Shown one piece after another: positions 24,832-34,422 of a DNA stretch of 34,543 nucleotides (its first letter is position 1; each line of letters begins with the position of its first letter). This DNA is from CAYYNP01 sp964472545 (GTDB lineage Bacteria; Planctomycetota; Planctomycetia; Pirellulales; Thermoguttaceae), in the NCBI GenBank assembly GCA_964472545.1, contig CAYYNP010000074.1:1-34543 (forward strand). The letters are read 5' to 3'. The position numbers and the translations under genes were made by a program. The notes beneath the pieces are model-generated. The model saw only the letters and a list, made by a program, of their open reading frames with translations, had not been told where the DNA came from and did not search any database.

Positions 24832-27531
24832 TCATTCCGCTGATGGCGACAGGTCGTAGTACAGTTCGTCCGGCTCGGCCAGGTTGTGCTCGCCGAAGGA
24901 GACGTTCTTCCACTTGGCTCGCTGCTCGGGCGAGACCATCAGGCCCTTTTCGAGAAGGTTGTCGAACACGACGCCGTTGAGTTCGGCCTCTCCGGCGAAG
25001 TCCAAAACGATGCCTTTCGGCTCGCCCCAGCGTTTGCCTTGCTCGCGGGCCCTTTCGCTGTCGTGCATCTTGAACACCAGCCGGGCCTTGGTCGGATCGG
25101 CCGTGTGCATCACCAGCCGGCCCTCCTCTCCCAACAGGAACGAGACGCCGGGCGTCCGGATATTCCCGGCGGGATTGCGGATAATGTACTCTTCTTCGAT
25201 CCCGGTGACGGGAAAGAGCATGTCGTGGGTGATGGGCCGCCCGGGCGTGCCGATCATCAGCGTGCCGCCGACCCAGACCGACGCCTTGCCGAATTGTGTG
25301 GCGGTCGTCTCCAGGCTGATCCGCGCGTCCTGCAGCAGCACAACGGTTGCCTCCGGTTGGATCGCAAAGCAGGCCCGCGGCCCCGGGGCCAGATAGCTGC
25401 CTTCCGAGATGATCAGCTTGCCCTCGCCGGCGATGCGAAACTGGTCGTTCACGCGGTTCGTGCCGACCAGTTCCAACGTTCCGCCGGGGCCGGTCTGGTA
25501 GCAGCCCCATTGCGAGGTGGTGCAGTCTGCGGCGTGAAGCCGTTGGGGAGGCTCTCCTGCCCTGTTCGGTCTTCTGCTCCTCTTCCCGTCAAAACGAAGG
25601 AAACGATGCACGCCGGGCTTGCTGTTGGTGTATTTGCCAAACCACGGCGCTTGCATTCCGCTGCCGTCCTTCAGCCACACGTTGCCGCTGACGTTGTAGG
25701 TGAGGAAGAAATGTGCGTTGTTCTCGATGGTCATGTGGCGGATGGCCCACTGGGGCCGGTCGCCGACGACCTGGTAGAAGTCGTCGGCCGCCGTCAGCAG
25801 GACATCGACGTCGGGAGCCTCGACGTCCTTGGCATCGTTGTGCACCGGCGGTTCAAAGTACGGCCGGCCGGTCTGGTCGAGCCAGTTGGCCCCCACGAAG
25901 CGCGAGCCCGGCACACCGGGACGCCGCCAGACCATCAGCGGCGCCGCGGGCCAATCCTGCTTGCCATAGTTGCCGATCTGCCCTTCGCCCGGCACGTCGG
26001 CCCAAAGGGCGTTGACCTCTCGGGGTCGCTGCTCCTGGGGCGTCAGGGAACGCTTGGGATGGTTCTCGGTCCGTTTGCCGTCAATTTCGACCGCGTGAAC
26101 GCTGCTGAGATCGAACGACTGGGCGATGCGGTTGTCCTTGGAGCGCACGATCAGCCGGTCGCCTAGTGGGAAGAGGATTTCGCATTCGGTACTCAGACCG
26201 TCGACGAACTCGACCGTGCCGCGGCCGCCGTTGAAACTGATGAACTCGATCGGCGAGTAGATCGCATCGCCGGACGCCGTGCAGTGCTCGCCGAACGTCG
26301 CGGTCGCCGAGGCCTTTCGCGCCGCGGCCGGTTCGGTGGCCGCGATGCCGCCGGCGCGGAGGTAGTCGATGCTCACCTGGCCAAAGTCCACCTGCTTCTC
26401 TGCCGGGTTCTCCAGGAAGATCGACACGCCCTTGTTCGCCGCCGCCGAGTCGGGATTGCCGGCTGTGATGGAAAGGCTACCGAAGTTGCGGACTTCGGCC
26501 GTGGGGCGGATGTAGAGCCCGCCGGGTTGGCTCAGAAACGTGCCGTCGCCCTCGGCCATGGTCAGTTCGATGACGGCGGGCGTGTCGTCGCCATCGCCGT
26601 CGCCGACTCGGCCGATCTGCAGCAAGCCCTCCAGCCGCAAGTCCGGGATGACGTCGTCCGGCGGGTTGACCCGGCCGATCCGCGAGCCGGGGAGCATCTC
26701 GAGCGCGGCACGGTCGTGGACCCAGACGTAAGCTTCGACCCGCCCGAAACCGCGCTTTCGCAGCTTCTTCAAGTCGATCCGTGCCTGGAGCGTCGCGTTG
26801 ATCCGCAGGCAGGTTCCCGGCGCCAGCACGAGCCGGCCCGACTCGACGGTCACCCCGTCGACCAACTCATACCGGCTCGCCATGAAAGTGACACTTGCCC
26901 CCGGCGCCTTGCGTACCAAAAGGCTTCGCCCGAGCGGTTCCGGGCTCTTGCCGATCGAGAACCACGTGTGTTTGTCACCGAGGAAGTACAACGGCCCGTA
27001 AATGGCACCGCCGTCCTCGACGGTCACGTTGCCGTGGATGCCGATGGGCGTGTCGTCGGTCGGCCAATCGCTGGTGACGGACCTGCCCCGGGAGACGCCG
27101 ATCCCGCCGTCGAGCGCGGCGTTTGCACCGATGGTCACGTGCCGGCACGATATCGCCGGGGAGCCAGGCGGTTCGCTCTCTCGCCGCTGGTTGACGGGAA
27201 CCATGAACCCGACAACGTAAGCCTGGCCATCCGGTGCGTCGGGCAGGACGATATCGGTGTTTGCATCGGGCCCGGCCTTGGCCGTCTTGCCGCCTTTGCC
27301 CGCCGCGTAGTCTTCGGCCGCGGCATACTCCTTCCAGTTGCCGGGCTCCAGAGCCGTGCCGCCTTCGCCGGGTTTGGCCCAGATGAGCGTGCGGGCTTGT
27401 GGCCATTGCTCTTTGAGGCACGCTGCATCGTCGGCCAACTCAGGCCGACGATTGGGGCCCTCGGATGCACGGCTGCCGGATGCCAGCGAGATCAACACAG
27501 CCATTGCAAAATTGAAATGGAACGTCGTCAT
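24832..27531 (-). CDS. Large secreted protein of unknown function, paralogue B
   Basis: 899 residues. Seen: signal peptide (about 1-22, ending GSRAS), no further membrane helix, and many short beta-strand and Gly/Asp-turn units as in beta-helix or G8-like extracellular proteins. The start LIWAKPG...NWKEYA, a stretch ending in VLPDAPDG and CRHVTIGANAALDGG, is echoed in the second half by LMVWRRPG...NWLDQTG, VDVLLTAADD and IRHMTIENNAHF, so the protein seems built of two divergent halves. AGGAG is nine bases before the ATG. The gene is a clear paralogue of the one at 29671-32430: shared blocks include GNVTV.DGG.IYGP, FLGDKHT, SPEPLG and the C-terminal RAKWK.VS. I recognise no enzyme motif. It is co-directional with a beta-propeller protein gene that lies between the two paralogues, which suggests a joint extracellular role, perhaps on polysaccharide. 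That is a guess. Confidence 0.8.
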   Translation of the reverse strand: MTTFHFNFAMAVLISLASGSRASEGPNRRPELADDAACLKEQWPQARTLIWAKPGEGGTALEPGNWKEYAAAEDYAAGKGGKTAKAGPDANTDIVLPDAPDGQAYVVGFMVPVNQRRESEPPGSPAISCRHVTIGANAALDGGIGVSRGRSVTSDWPTDDTPIGIHGNVTVEDGGAIYGPLYFLGDKHTWFSIGKSPEPLGRSLLVRKAPGASVTFMASRYELVDGVTVESGRLVLAPGTCLRINATLQARIDLKKLRKRGFGRVEAYVWVHDRAALEMLPGSRIGRVNPPDDVIPDLRLEGLLQIGRVGDGDGDDTPAVIELTMAEGDGTFLSQPGGLYIRPTAEVRNFGSLSITAGNPDSAAANKGVSIFLENPAEKQVDFGQVSIDYLRAGGIAATEPAAARKASATATFGEHCTASGDAIYSPIEFISFNGGRGTVEFVDGLSTECEILFPLGDRLIVRSKDNRIAQSFDLSSVHAVEIDGKRTENHPKRSLTPQEQRPREVNALWADVPGEGQIGNYGKQDWPAAPLMVWRRPGVPGSRFVGANWLDQTGRPYFEPPVHNDAKDVEAPDVDVLLTAADDFYQVVGDRPQWAIRHMTIENNAHFFLTYNVSGNVWLKDGSGMQAPWFGKYTNSKPGVHRFLRFDGKRSRRPNRAGEPPQRLHAADCTTSQWGCYQTGPGGTLELVGTNRVNDQFRIAGEGKLIISEGSYLAPGPRACFAIQPEATVVLLQDARISLETTATQFGKASVWVGGTLMIGTPGRPITHDMLFPVTGIEEEYIIRNPAGNIRTPGVSFLLGEEGRLVMHTADPTKARLVFKMHDSERAREQGKRWGEPKGIVLDFAGEAELNGVVFDNLLEKGLMVSPEQRAKWKNVSFGEHNLAEPDELYYDLSPSAE

Positions 27532-27597
27532 TCCGAGTGTCTCCTGGCTCTTTGTTGTTCGTTGCCCGGATAATCGCCTTGATCGCCGACGTCTATT

Positions 27598-29565
27598 CTA
27601 GTTGCGTGGGCCTCTGGCGGGCTTGATCGAAAAAGGCTCGCCGACGGTCGATGCTCGTCCGCCCGTTTCGCTTACGCGCAGCCGCACGTTGTCGCTGTTG
27701 ATCGCCGGCACTTTCCAGGCCAGCGCGGGTGCATTCCATTCCGCGCGGAGGGCGCTCTTGTTCGGATGCTGGTCGGTGATCTTGATCCACTGACCGCCGT
27801 CGACCGAGTATTCAAACGTGATGAACTCCATCTGGCCGACGCTACAGTAAGCCGGGTAATGTGTCGCGCCGGCCGTGTACACGTTGCCTTTACGCGGAAA
27901 GACAATACCAATGGCCTTCTCAGCGGTGATGATAAAGGGCTCGCTTTCCGCCGTGATCCTGCCACCCGTTTCATGCACGCGAACAACGGCCGAGTCCGAT
28001 ACGCGGTCGGGCACGGTCCAAAGATAGCGATGACCGTTCTCGACGTTCTTCTCGATGGCAATCCAGTCCCTGCCGTTGACGCTGTATTCGAGATCGACCT
28101 CGGCGATGCCACCATGGCTCCACCAGCCGATCGGATAGACGTTGCCGGTCACGATCGGGTGCGCGGCATGCGGAGCGGTCACACGCAGCGACTTCTCCTT
28201 TGGCTCCGGCTCGATGATCAACTCCGCGACTCCGATATTGGCCTCGCCCTTGCCACTGTAGAACAAGTAGAGTTTGCCGTCGATATCTTCGAACACGTAA
28301 GGATCACGGAAGTGGTGGCCGTTGCCGACACCATTGTTCGAAGGCTTGTACGCTCGGTCGATGCCTTCGAAGTACGCCTCCGGCTTCAGCAAGACCTGCT
28401 CGACGTTATGCACGACCTTCCACTTGGCGGGATCGAGTCGTTCCTCTTCGCTCAATCCGGATAGATCGAGAACGGTCAAGCAAAGCGATTCCGGCAAGTC
28501 ACGCGAGACCGTCTTGATTGCGTAGATCCTGTTGCGGTCTTTCTTGGGGTCGTGGTAGAACGCCCAATGCCTGGCACGGTGCCCCGTGCCTTCTTTTCGC
28601 TGTTGTTTCTCATCGATACTCCGGTTGGGGTTCTGCAATTCCGGAGCGCCGAGCGATCGCGCCAACGGACTGTCGGCCTTCTCATATTTGGTCCACCAGT
28701 AGACCGTGTGCCACCTTTGTTCACCCTCCGGCGTCGGGTCGTCATCCCAATCCGGACTAAACCAGCCGCCCGGCGTATCGGCGTTGGCGTGTGAATTCGG
28801 CTCGCCGGCTTTGTTCAGTAGCGGTGCTCGCCAGAAATCGCCACGTCCCGCGCCGAATCGTGCCACAACCTTCTTGCCGTTTGCTTCTCCCTCGACTTCA
28901 AAACTGCGCAGGTACCACTCGGTCACGCGCACGTTCCGGATACCGTGGCCCTCTTCACCACCTGCGCCGGGCATGTTGAAGTTCAAGCCGTACTTTGAAG
29001 TCGCAACGCCGTTGCCCGGGCCCATGCTGTGGAAGTACATGATGATGCGATGATTAACATCGCTGACGTATACGTCGACAAAGTGGAACTTGTCGTCGAT
29101 CACCGTGTTCTCATCCAGGCGAATCTTCCCACCATGGTGCAGCCGGTCGAGCACGCCAATGCCCGGCGTTCGTGCGCCGGAGTAGTTGCCATTCTTACCC
29201 CAGGCGCCGTCCGGTGCGTCGCCGTCGTTGAACAGGTGCCATTGGCCGGTGATCGAGGCGGACCAGGCCATACGGATCGTCGGGCCGTGGTGAGCCGAGA
29301 AGTACATGTAGTACTTCGCGCCGGGGTGCGCCTTTTCGCCGTCGGGAATCCAGTCCGGCACACGGATTACACAGGCACCCGTGTTGCTGCTCCCGCTTGA
29401 GCCGAAGGACTGCAGCAGAGCGCCGTTGAGGATGGGATCGTTGTTCGAGCCGGTGTCGAGCGGGTGACCCGGCGGGCGAGCGTCGATCCGCCTGGCCGTG
29501 ACCACTTGCGCCGAAGCCGAACCCGAAACGCATACGAATACCAAGACAAGCATTGTGGGTTTCAC
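27598..29565 (-). CDS. Secreted beta-propeller glycosidase-like protein with C-terminal Ig-like domains
   Basis: 655 residues from a GTG start at 29565, preceded by GGCGAG; an ATG four codons later is the alternative. Seen: signal peptide MKPTMLVLVFVCVSGSASA, then a domain rich in short blades with MYFSAHHGP, WHLFNDGDAPDG and FRDPYVFEDIDGKLYLFYSG (about 418-438), which is the sort of repeat found in GH43/GH32-type five-bladed propellers. Two Ig-like modules follow (about 460-550 and 555-645), each with EYSV.G..WI, a pattern common in cell-surface carbohydrate-active proteins. Extracellular or periplasmic. Hydrolase activity is inferred only from fold resemblance; I cannot assign catalytic acids. 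It is flanked on both sides by the two large paralogues, 66 bases from one and 105 from the other, and is likely co-transcribed with them. Confidence 0.72.
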   Translation of the reverse strand: MKPTMLVLVFVCVSGSASAQVVTARRIDARPPGHPLDTGSNNDPILNGALLQSFGSSGSSNTGACVIRVPDWIPDGEKAHPGAKYYMYFSAHHGPTIRMAWSASITGQWHLFNDGDAPDGAWGKNGNYSGARTPGIGVLDRLHHGGKIRLDENTVIDDKFHFVDVYVSDVNHRIIMYFHSMGPGNGVATSKYGLNFNMPGAGGEEGHGIRNVRVTEWYLRSFEVEGEANGKKVVARFGAGRGDFWRAPLLNKAGEPNSHANADTPGGWFSPDWDDDPTPEGEQRWHTVYWWTKYEKADSPLARSLGAPELQNPNRSIDEKQQRKEGTGHRARHWAFYHDPKKDRNRIYAIKTVSRDLPESLCLTVLDLSGLSEEERLDPAKWKVVHNVEQVLLKPEAYFEGIDRAYKPSNNGVGNGHHFRDPYVFEDIDGKLYLFYSGKGEANIGVAELIIEPEPKEKSLRVTAPHAAHPIVTGNVYPIGWWSHGGIAEVDLEYSVNGRDWIAIEKNVENGHRYLWTVPDRVSDSAVVRVHETGGRITAESEPFIITAEKAIGIVFPRKGNVYTAGATHYPAYCSVGQMEFITFEYSVDGGQWIKITDQHPNKSALRAEWNAPALAWKVPAINSDNVRLRVSETGGRASTVGEPFSIKPARGPRN

Positions 29566-29670
29566 GAGTCTCGCCTGCTTCCTTCACTGAGCGCCCCTCT
29601 CTTGTTGACAGCGTCGAGAGTGAGGCCGAACTGGACAAGCGGAGCCTACTCCTCAACAACAATCTGTGGA

Positions 29671-32430
29671 TCATTCGGACCCCTCCGCCCGCAGGTCCCA
29701 GTACAGTTCTTCCGGCGCAGCCAGGTTGTTCTGTCCGTAAGAAACGTGCTTCCACTTTGCCCGCGCCTCGGGCGCCACGATGATGCCGCCGGGATAAACC
29801 CTATCGAACAGAATCCCGTCGACGTCCGTCCGGCCCGCGAAATAACAACCGATGCCTTCCGGATTCCATAACGCCATATCTCTGGCTTTGCTTGCCTTGG
29901 CTCGATAGCTTGCATCTCGTGCAAAGGCCCTTTCGGTGTCGTGCATCGTAAAAATCACCCGTGCGTTCTCGGGGTCTGCGCTGTGAATCACGAATCGGCC
30001 CTCATGGCCCAACACGAAAGAGCTTCCGGTCGAGCGGACGCTGAAGCCAGGGTTGCGGCTGATCAAGTCCTTTCTTATGCCGCTCAGCGCAAACCGCATG
30101 TCTCTGCGGATCGGCATCTCGGGAAGCCCGATCATCAGTGTGCCGCCGACGATCATCGACGCATAGCATTGCGGACGCTGCTGGGTCATCTCGGTGCCGG
30201 CAAAGGCATCTTGCAGCAGGGCCAACGTGGCTCCCTGCTGGACCCATAGCGCCGAGCGGCTGCCTTCGTGAAGTTCACTGCCCTCGGAGATGATCACCGT
30301 GCCCGTTCCCGCAATACTGAGCCGATCGGCCGCCGATCGAATCTTGCCGATCAGTTCCAGCGTGCCGCCGTCGCCTGCTGCGAAGTAGCCATACTGCGAG
30401 AGGACGGCCTCGCGGCCATCTACCAAGGGTGCCTGAATATCACCCTGGCGATAGGGGATGCGTTTGCCGTCGAAGCGCAGAAAGCGATGCAAGCCGGGCT
30501 GCGTGTTGGCGAACCTTCCACCACCTTCATACGATTCGGCGTGCGATCCGGATAGGCCGCTTCCATGTTTCATCCAGAGGTTGCCACCCACGGTACGGGT
30601 GATGCCGTAGCAGGCGTTCCGTTCGATGGTGAGATGCCTAAGCGGAGACGGCGGCTCGCTACCTCGGCTACGCCAACCGCTGGCGACGTAAGGCGTGTCG
30701 GCGGCGGGCAAGAGCACGTCGACCGAGGCGGTATCTCTTCCGTCGCCGTGCCGCGAAACCAGGGGGACCTCGAAATGGGGCGTGCCGGTTTCGTCCAGCC
30801 AGTTCGGGCCCACGGAGCATACTCCCGACCTGCCGGGCCGCGCCCAGATCATCACCGGGCAGTCGGGCCATTGCTGTTTGCCGTACTTTCCGTACTGGCC
30901 CTGGCCGGGCAGATCGGCCCACAGAGCGTTCTGCTGACGGAGTTCCCTCTCCGTGTCGTTGAGCGGGCGCTTTGCGTTGAACGCGGTTCGCTTACCGCCG
31001 ATCGTGACGGCATGCACGCCGGTCAGATCGAATGACTGTAGTGTTCGATTCCCTTTGCCCCTGACGATCAGGCGCCCGGCATGCGAAAAGAGTACGGTGC
31101 AATCCGTCTTCAAACTGTCGACGAATTCAACCGTCCCCCGGCCGCCTTGAAGATCAATCGACGCAAGCTCCGAGAACAATGCGTCACCCTTCGCGGCACA
31201 ATGCTCTCCGAAAGAAGCACCGGCGGTGGCGGCTTTGGCCGTCTTGGCGTCGGTGGCGGCTATTCCACCGGTGCGGAGGTAATCGAAGCTCACGTCGCCG
31301 AGGTCGACCTCCGTTTCAAGGAAAAGCGAGATTCCCTTGTCGGACGTGGCCGGGCCGTCGCGATGATAGGACGTTATCGCAAGCCGACCGAAGTTCTCGA
31401 CCCGGGCTGAGGGGCGGATATAAAGCCCGCCATGTTGCGTGAGGAAACCGCCTTTCCCTTCGGGGCGGCTCCCTTCAGCCATGCCCAGTTCGATCACCGC
31501 GGGCTGGTCACGTTCCTCTTTGGGGCGGCCAATCTGCAACAGGCCTTCGATTCGCAGATCGGCCACAACGGCCTCCGGCTGCCGGGCTCGACCAATGAGA
31601 GAGCCCGAGTGCATTTCAAGGGCGCCCGTGTTGTGAACGTGAATATACGCCTCTTTCTGGCACGCTCCGATTTCACGCTGCTTTCCGAGCTCAATGCGAG
31701 CCTGAAGCCCCGCGCCGAAACGGAGGTGGCTTCCCGAAGGAAGTACCAGACGTCCGGACTCGACCGTTACGCCTTCGGCAAGTTCGTATCTCTTGCTCGG
31801 CAAAGTGACGCTCGCGTCGTTGGGCTTTCGGATGGCCCAGGACTTGCCCAGGGGCTCAGGGCTATTGCCGATGCAGAAACACGTGTGCTTGTCTCCGAGG
31901 AAGACATGCGGCCCATAGATGTACCCGCCGTCGTTAACGGTCACGTTCCCGTAGATACCCAGCGGTGTGTCGAGCCCCGGGGTACCGGGGTAAACCGGGC
32001 GGCCTCGTTGGAATTCGCACCCGCCGTCAAGCCCGGCGCCTTTGCCGATGGTGATGTGTCGACAATCCCACTGGGGATAATCGTCATCGGCCCTGCGTCT
32101 CTCGATGCAAGCAACCACGTAGGATTGACCGTCGGATGAATCGGGCAGGATAATATCGGTCTGCTTGTCCGGTGGATTCGCGGCCGGTTGCCCTTCACTT
32201 CCCGCGAGGTAATCGGCGGCCGAGGCATATTCGGTCCAGTTTCTCGGGGTCTGCATCGACCCGCTGGTCCCGGGATTGGCCCAGACAAGCGTGCGTGCCG
32301 GAGGCCACCGCTCGTTTTCGAAACGCTCGTCCTTGGTCGATCTCGTTGGGGCCAGGCGTTCGGAGGCGTGCAGAGGGACCGTTGCCAGCGCAATGATGCC
32401 AACGGCGGACGCGAAACGGAACGCTTTCAT
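29671..32430 (-). CDS. Large secreted protein of unknown function, paralogue A
   Basis: 919 residues from the ATG at 32430, which has AGG eight bases upstream; the ATG at 32436 is two codons earlier and too close to it. Seen: signal peptide (about 1-23, ending PLHAS), then the same order of blocks as the downstream paralogue: ARTLVWANPG, NWTEYASAADY, DIILPDSSDGQSYVV, GNVTVNDGGYIYGP, FLGDKHTCFCIGNSPEPLG, EFVDSL, MIWARPG, NWLDETG, a parallel second half with LRHLTIERNACYG, and a C-terminus with RAKWKHVSYGQNNLA. The arrangement suggests a duplicated ancestral domain and then gene duplication. No catalytic motif is recognised. It precedes the propeller gene by 105 bases and follows the VCBS gene by 45. 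Likely a secreted beta-rich structural or binding protein of a surface or polysaccharide system (inferred). Confidence 0.8.
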   Translation of the reverse strand: MKAFRFASAVGIIALATVPLHASERLAPTRSTKDERFENERWPPARTLVWANPGTSGSMQTPRNWTEYASAADYLAGSEGQPAANPPDKQTDIILPDSSDGQSYVVACIERRRADDDYPQWDCRHITIGKGAGLDGGCEFQRGRPVYPGTPGLDTPLGIYGNVTVNDGGYIYGPHVFLGDKHTCFCIGNSPEPLGKSWAIRKPNDASVTLPSKRYELAEGVTVESGRLVLPSGSHLRFGAGLQARIELGKQREIGACQKEAYIHVHNTGALEMHSGSLIGRARQPEAVVADLRIEGLLQIGRPKEERDQPAVIELGMAEGSRPEGKGGFLTQHGGLYIRPSARVENFGRLAITSYHRDGPATSDKGISLFLETEVDLGDVSFDYLRTGGIAATDAKTAKAATAGASFGEHCAAKGDALFSELASIDLQGGRGTVEFVDSLKTDCTVLFSHAGRLIVRGKGNRTLQSFDLTGVHAVTIGGKRTAFNAKRPLNDTERELRQQNALWADLPGQGQYGKYGKQQWPDCPVMIWARPGRSGVCSVGPNWLDETGTPHFEVPLVSRHGDGRDTASVDVLLPAADTPYVASGWRSRGSEPPSPLRHLTIERNACYGITRTVGGNLWMKHGSGLSGSHAESYEGGGRFANTQPGLHRFLRFDGKRIPYRQGDIQAPLVDGREAVLSQYGYFAAGDGGTLELIGKIRSAADRLSIAGTGTVIISEGSELHEGSRSALWVQQGATLALLQDAFAGTEMTQQRPQCYASMIVGGTLMIGLPEMPIRRDMRFALSGIRKDLISRNPGFSVRSTGSSFVLGHEGRFVIHSADPENARVIFTMHDTERAFARDASYRAKASKARDMALWNPEGIGCYFAGRTDVDGILFDRVYPGGIIVAPEARAKWKHVSYGQNNLAAPEELYWDLRAEGSE

Positions 32431-32475
32431 AAGCATGACCTATCTGGTGCCTTCGGAAGCTTGCTCCAGGCCAAC

Positions 32476-34422
32476 TCACTCGATCGTCAGGACTTGGTGT
32501 CTTGGCGTATTCTCGTCGATGGCGATCTTCCGCTCAATTGTGCGGCCGTCGCCCAGCCGCAACCTCAGCGTGTAGCTGCCCGGCTCGCGCACCGCGAGCG
32601 TGAACTCGCCGGGGCCGCAACACCCGACCCCCACGTTCGACCCGATCCAACGGTGCGTCACGGCACGGCCTTCCGCGTCGATCAGGCTCAGCCGGCTGCC
32701 GAGCACGCCTTTGTTTGCACCGCACCGGACCGTAAACAGACGCGTTTGAATCTGCTTGCGGACGTCGCCGGTCGTGCTGATGTCGGCCTTGTCGGGACGG
32801 TTCGCCAACGTCTCGTTGATCAACAGAGAAACGGTGCCGTCGAGCCCGCCAACGAGCACGTCCGGCGCGCCGTCCCCGTTGACGTCGCCGGTGGCCAAGC
32901 CCCAAGCCGGCCGGCTATAGACAGTCGGCGGGACGATCCTGCCGGCCAGATACTTCTCCGGCAACAGGAACGACCCGTAACCGCGGTTGGCGACGTAGAA
33001 CGACGAAGTCCCCTTCGCCTGGCTGGCCGCATAGAGGTCGACCGTGCCGTCGCAGTTGAGGTCCTTCGCCAGGGCCATCAACATGCCCGACACCGGGTCC
33101 TGGATTTCGTTGCCCGCGTGGGTAACGTCTGCCAAATTGCCCGCGTCCTCGCAGACCAGCGTCTTTTGGTCTCCCGCCACGAGATAGACGCTTGAGACGT
33201 CCGGGCGGGCAACCATCCCGAATGCGGCCGTGCCGCCGGTGTAGTCGCCGTCCTGACCGGCGAGATCAAACGACTCGAACTCGCCGCTGTCGTTCTGCCA
33301 GAGGAGCAAGCCGGGGCCGGAAACAAAGATCAGGTCGCCCCGGCCGTCGAGATCCCAGTCGCAGGTCTCGAAGTAGCCGGTGTGGCCCGCGCCGTTGAAT
33401 TCGTCCGTCAACCCGGCCGGTTCGCTCGAATCTTCAAAGACGCCGCCGGGCGTGCCCGGGTTGACGTGGAGCGACAGGCCTTCGTCCTCGCGCGAGACAA
33501 CCACGTCCGGATAGCCGTCGCCGTTGTACTCGAAGAAGGCCGCACTGAGGCACCCGGGCCCAACCGGTACATCACGAGTTTTAATGAACTTGCCGCCGGC
33601 CCGTCGATACAGCGTACCGTCAAGCAGCAGATCGGCATCGCCGTCACCGTCGGCGTCGGCAAAGCTGCAACTTACGCTCTTTGTCCCGGTCAGGCCAACT
33701 TGTTCGGTGTGGTCGGTAAACTGGCCCTCGTTGTCCTGGATGAACAGGCGGTTGCCCGACAAGCAACACGCCAGCAGGTCGCAGCGGCCGTCGCCGTTCA
33801 CGTCGTACACCGCCACGCCGCGAACCGGCTTCTGGAGGCCGGCAACGTTCGTCACCGAAAACCGCGTCAACGGCACGGCCGGAAAGTAGGCCACGCCCTT
33901 GGCGATGTCGTCGACGAGTTCCCAGAGACTCTCCGGCTCGCCGTTGAACGTGCCGAACATGATCTCGCTGCTGGAGGGGTCGATCCCCTTGTCGGCATTC
34001 GAAAGGACCTCCCACTCGCCGGGCGAATCGGTCATCGTGGCCAGATACCAGACGCCTCTGCCGATGTAGTAAAGCACGTCGTTCTCGTGACGAACGCGCC
34101 GCTTGCCGACGAAGGCGACAATCTTCCGGCCCTTGCCGAGCGTGAGTATCGCGTCGGCCAGTCTCTCGTCCTTCGCCGTCAGGGTGATCGCCTGGGCAGC
34201 GAAGTCACCCTTGGCGACCCCTTCGAGCTTGAGCACGGCCGTGCGAGCCTTGGCGTCGGTGGCCGTAACGCGACACGCCACCACGTTGAGATAACGATCG
34301 GCCAGGTGCGACGGTTGAAGCTTCGGGTTGATAACCGCCCGGGCGCTGGACGCAACCGCCAGGCACGCGACAACGGCAAATGGCAAGCGCATCTTGTGCA
34401 TGATTCGCATACTCTGCTGCAT
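32476..34422 (-). CDS. Secreted VCBS/FG-GAP repeat protein
   Basis: 648 residues. Seen: signal peptide within MRLPFAVVACLAVASSARA (about residues 11-29; the first ATG at 34422 and alternatives at 34410, 34401 and 34392 are all possible, with no clear RBS), an N-terminal beta domain of about 150 residues, then calcium-type FG-GAP repeats DVNGDGRCDLL, DADGDGDADLL, EYNGDGYPDVV, DLDGRGDLIF, DLNCDGTVDLY and DVNGDGAPDVL, and a C-terminal segment with SRLSLIDAEGRAVTHRW and a closing beta domain like the ASPIC/UnbV tail. Such proteins are beta-propeller scaffolds that bind calcium and are frequent in planctomycete surface proteomes; no enzyme activity is implied. It is the first gene of the secreted-protein run, 45 bases before paralogue A. 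Confidence 0.82.
   Translation of the reverse strand: MQQSMRIMHKMRLPFAVVACLAVASSARAVINPKLQPSHLADRYLNVVACRVTATDAKARTAVLKLEGVAKGDFAAQAITLTAKDERLADAILTLGKGRKIVAFVGKRRVRHENDVLYYIGRGVWYLATMTDSPGEWEVLSNADKGIDPSSSEIMFGTFNGEPESLWELVDDIAKGVAYFPAVPLTRFSVTNVAGLQKPVRGVAVYDVNGDGRCDLLACCLSGNRLFIQDNEGQFTDHTEQVGLTGTKSVSCSFADADGDGDADLLLDGTLYRRAGGKFIKTRDVPVGPGCLSAAFFEYNGDGYPDVVVSREDEGLSLHVNPGTPGGVFEDSSEPAGLTDEFNGAGHTGYFETCDWDLDGRGDLIFVSGPGLLLWQNDSGEFESFDLAGQDGDYTGGTAAFGMVARPDVSSVYLVAGDQKTLVCEDAGNLADVTHAGNEIQDPVSGMLMALAKDLNCDGTVDLYAASQAKGTSSFYVANRGYGSFLLPEKYLAGRIVPPTVYSRPAWGLATGDVNGDGAPDVLVGGLDGTVSLLINETLANRPDKADISTTGDVRKQIQTRLFTVRCGANKGVLGSRLSLIDAEGRAVTHRWIGSNVGVGCCGPGEFTLAVREPGSYTLRLRLGDGRTIERKIAIDENTPRHQVLTIE

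Noticed and set aside
24716..25510. A 264-codon minus-strand frame overlapping the end of paralogue B
   Set aside because: Its first 230 residues are the shifted frame of paralogue B. Only its last 31 codons, from the ATG at 24811, look meaningful, and these are reported as the start of the SASA-like remnant.
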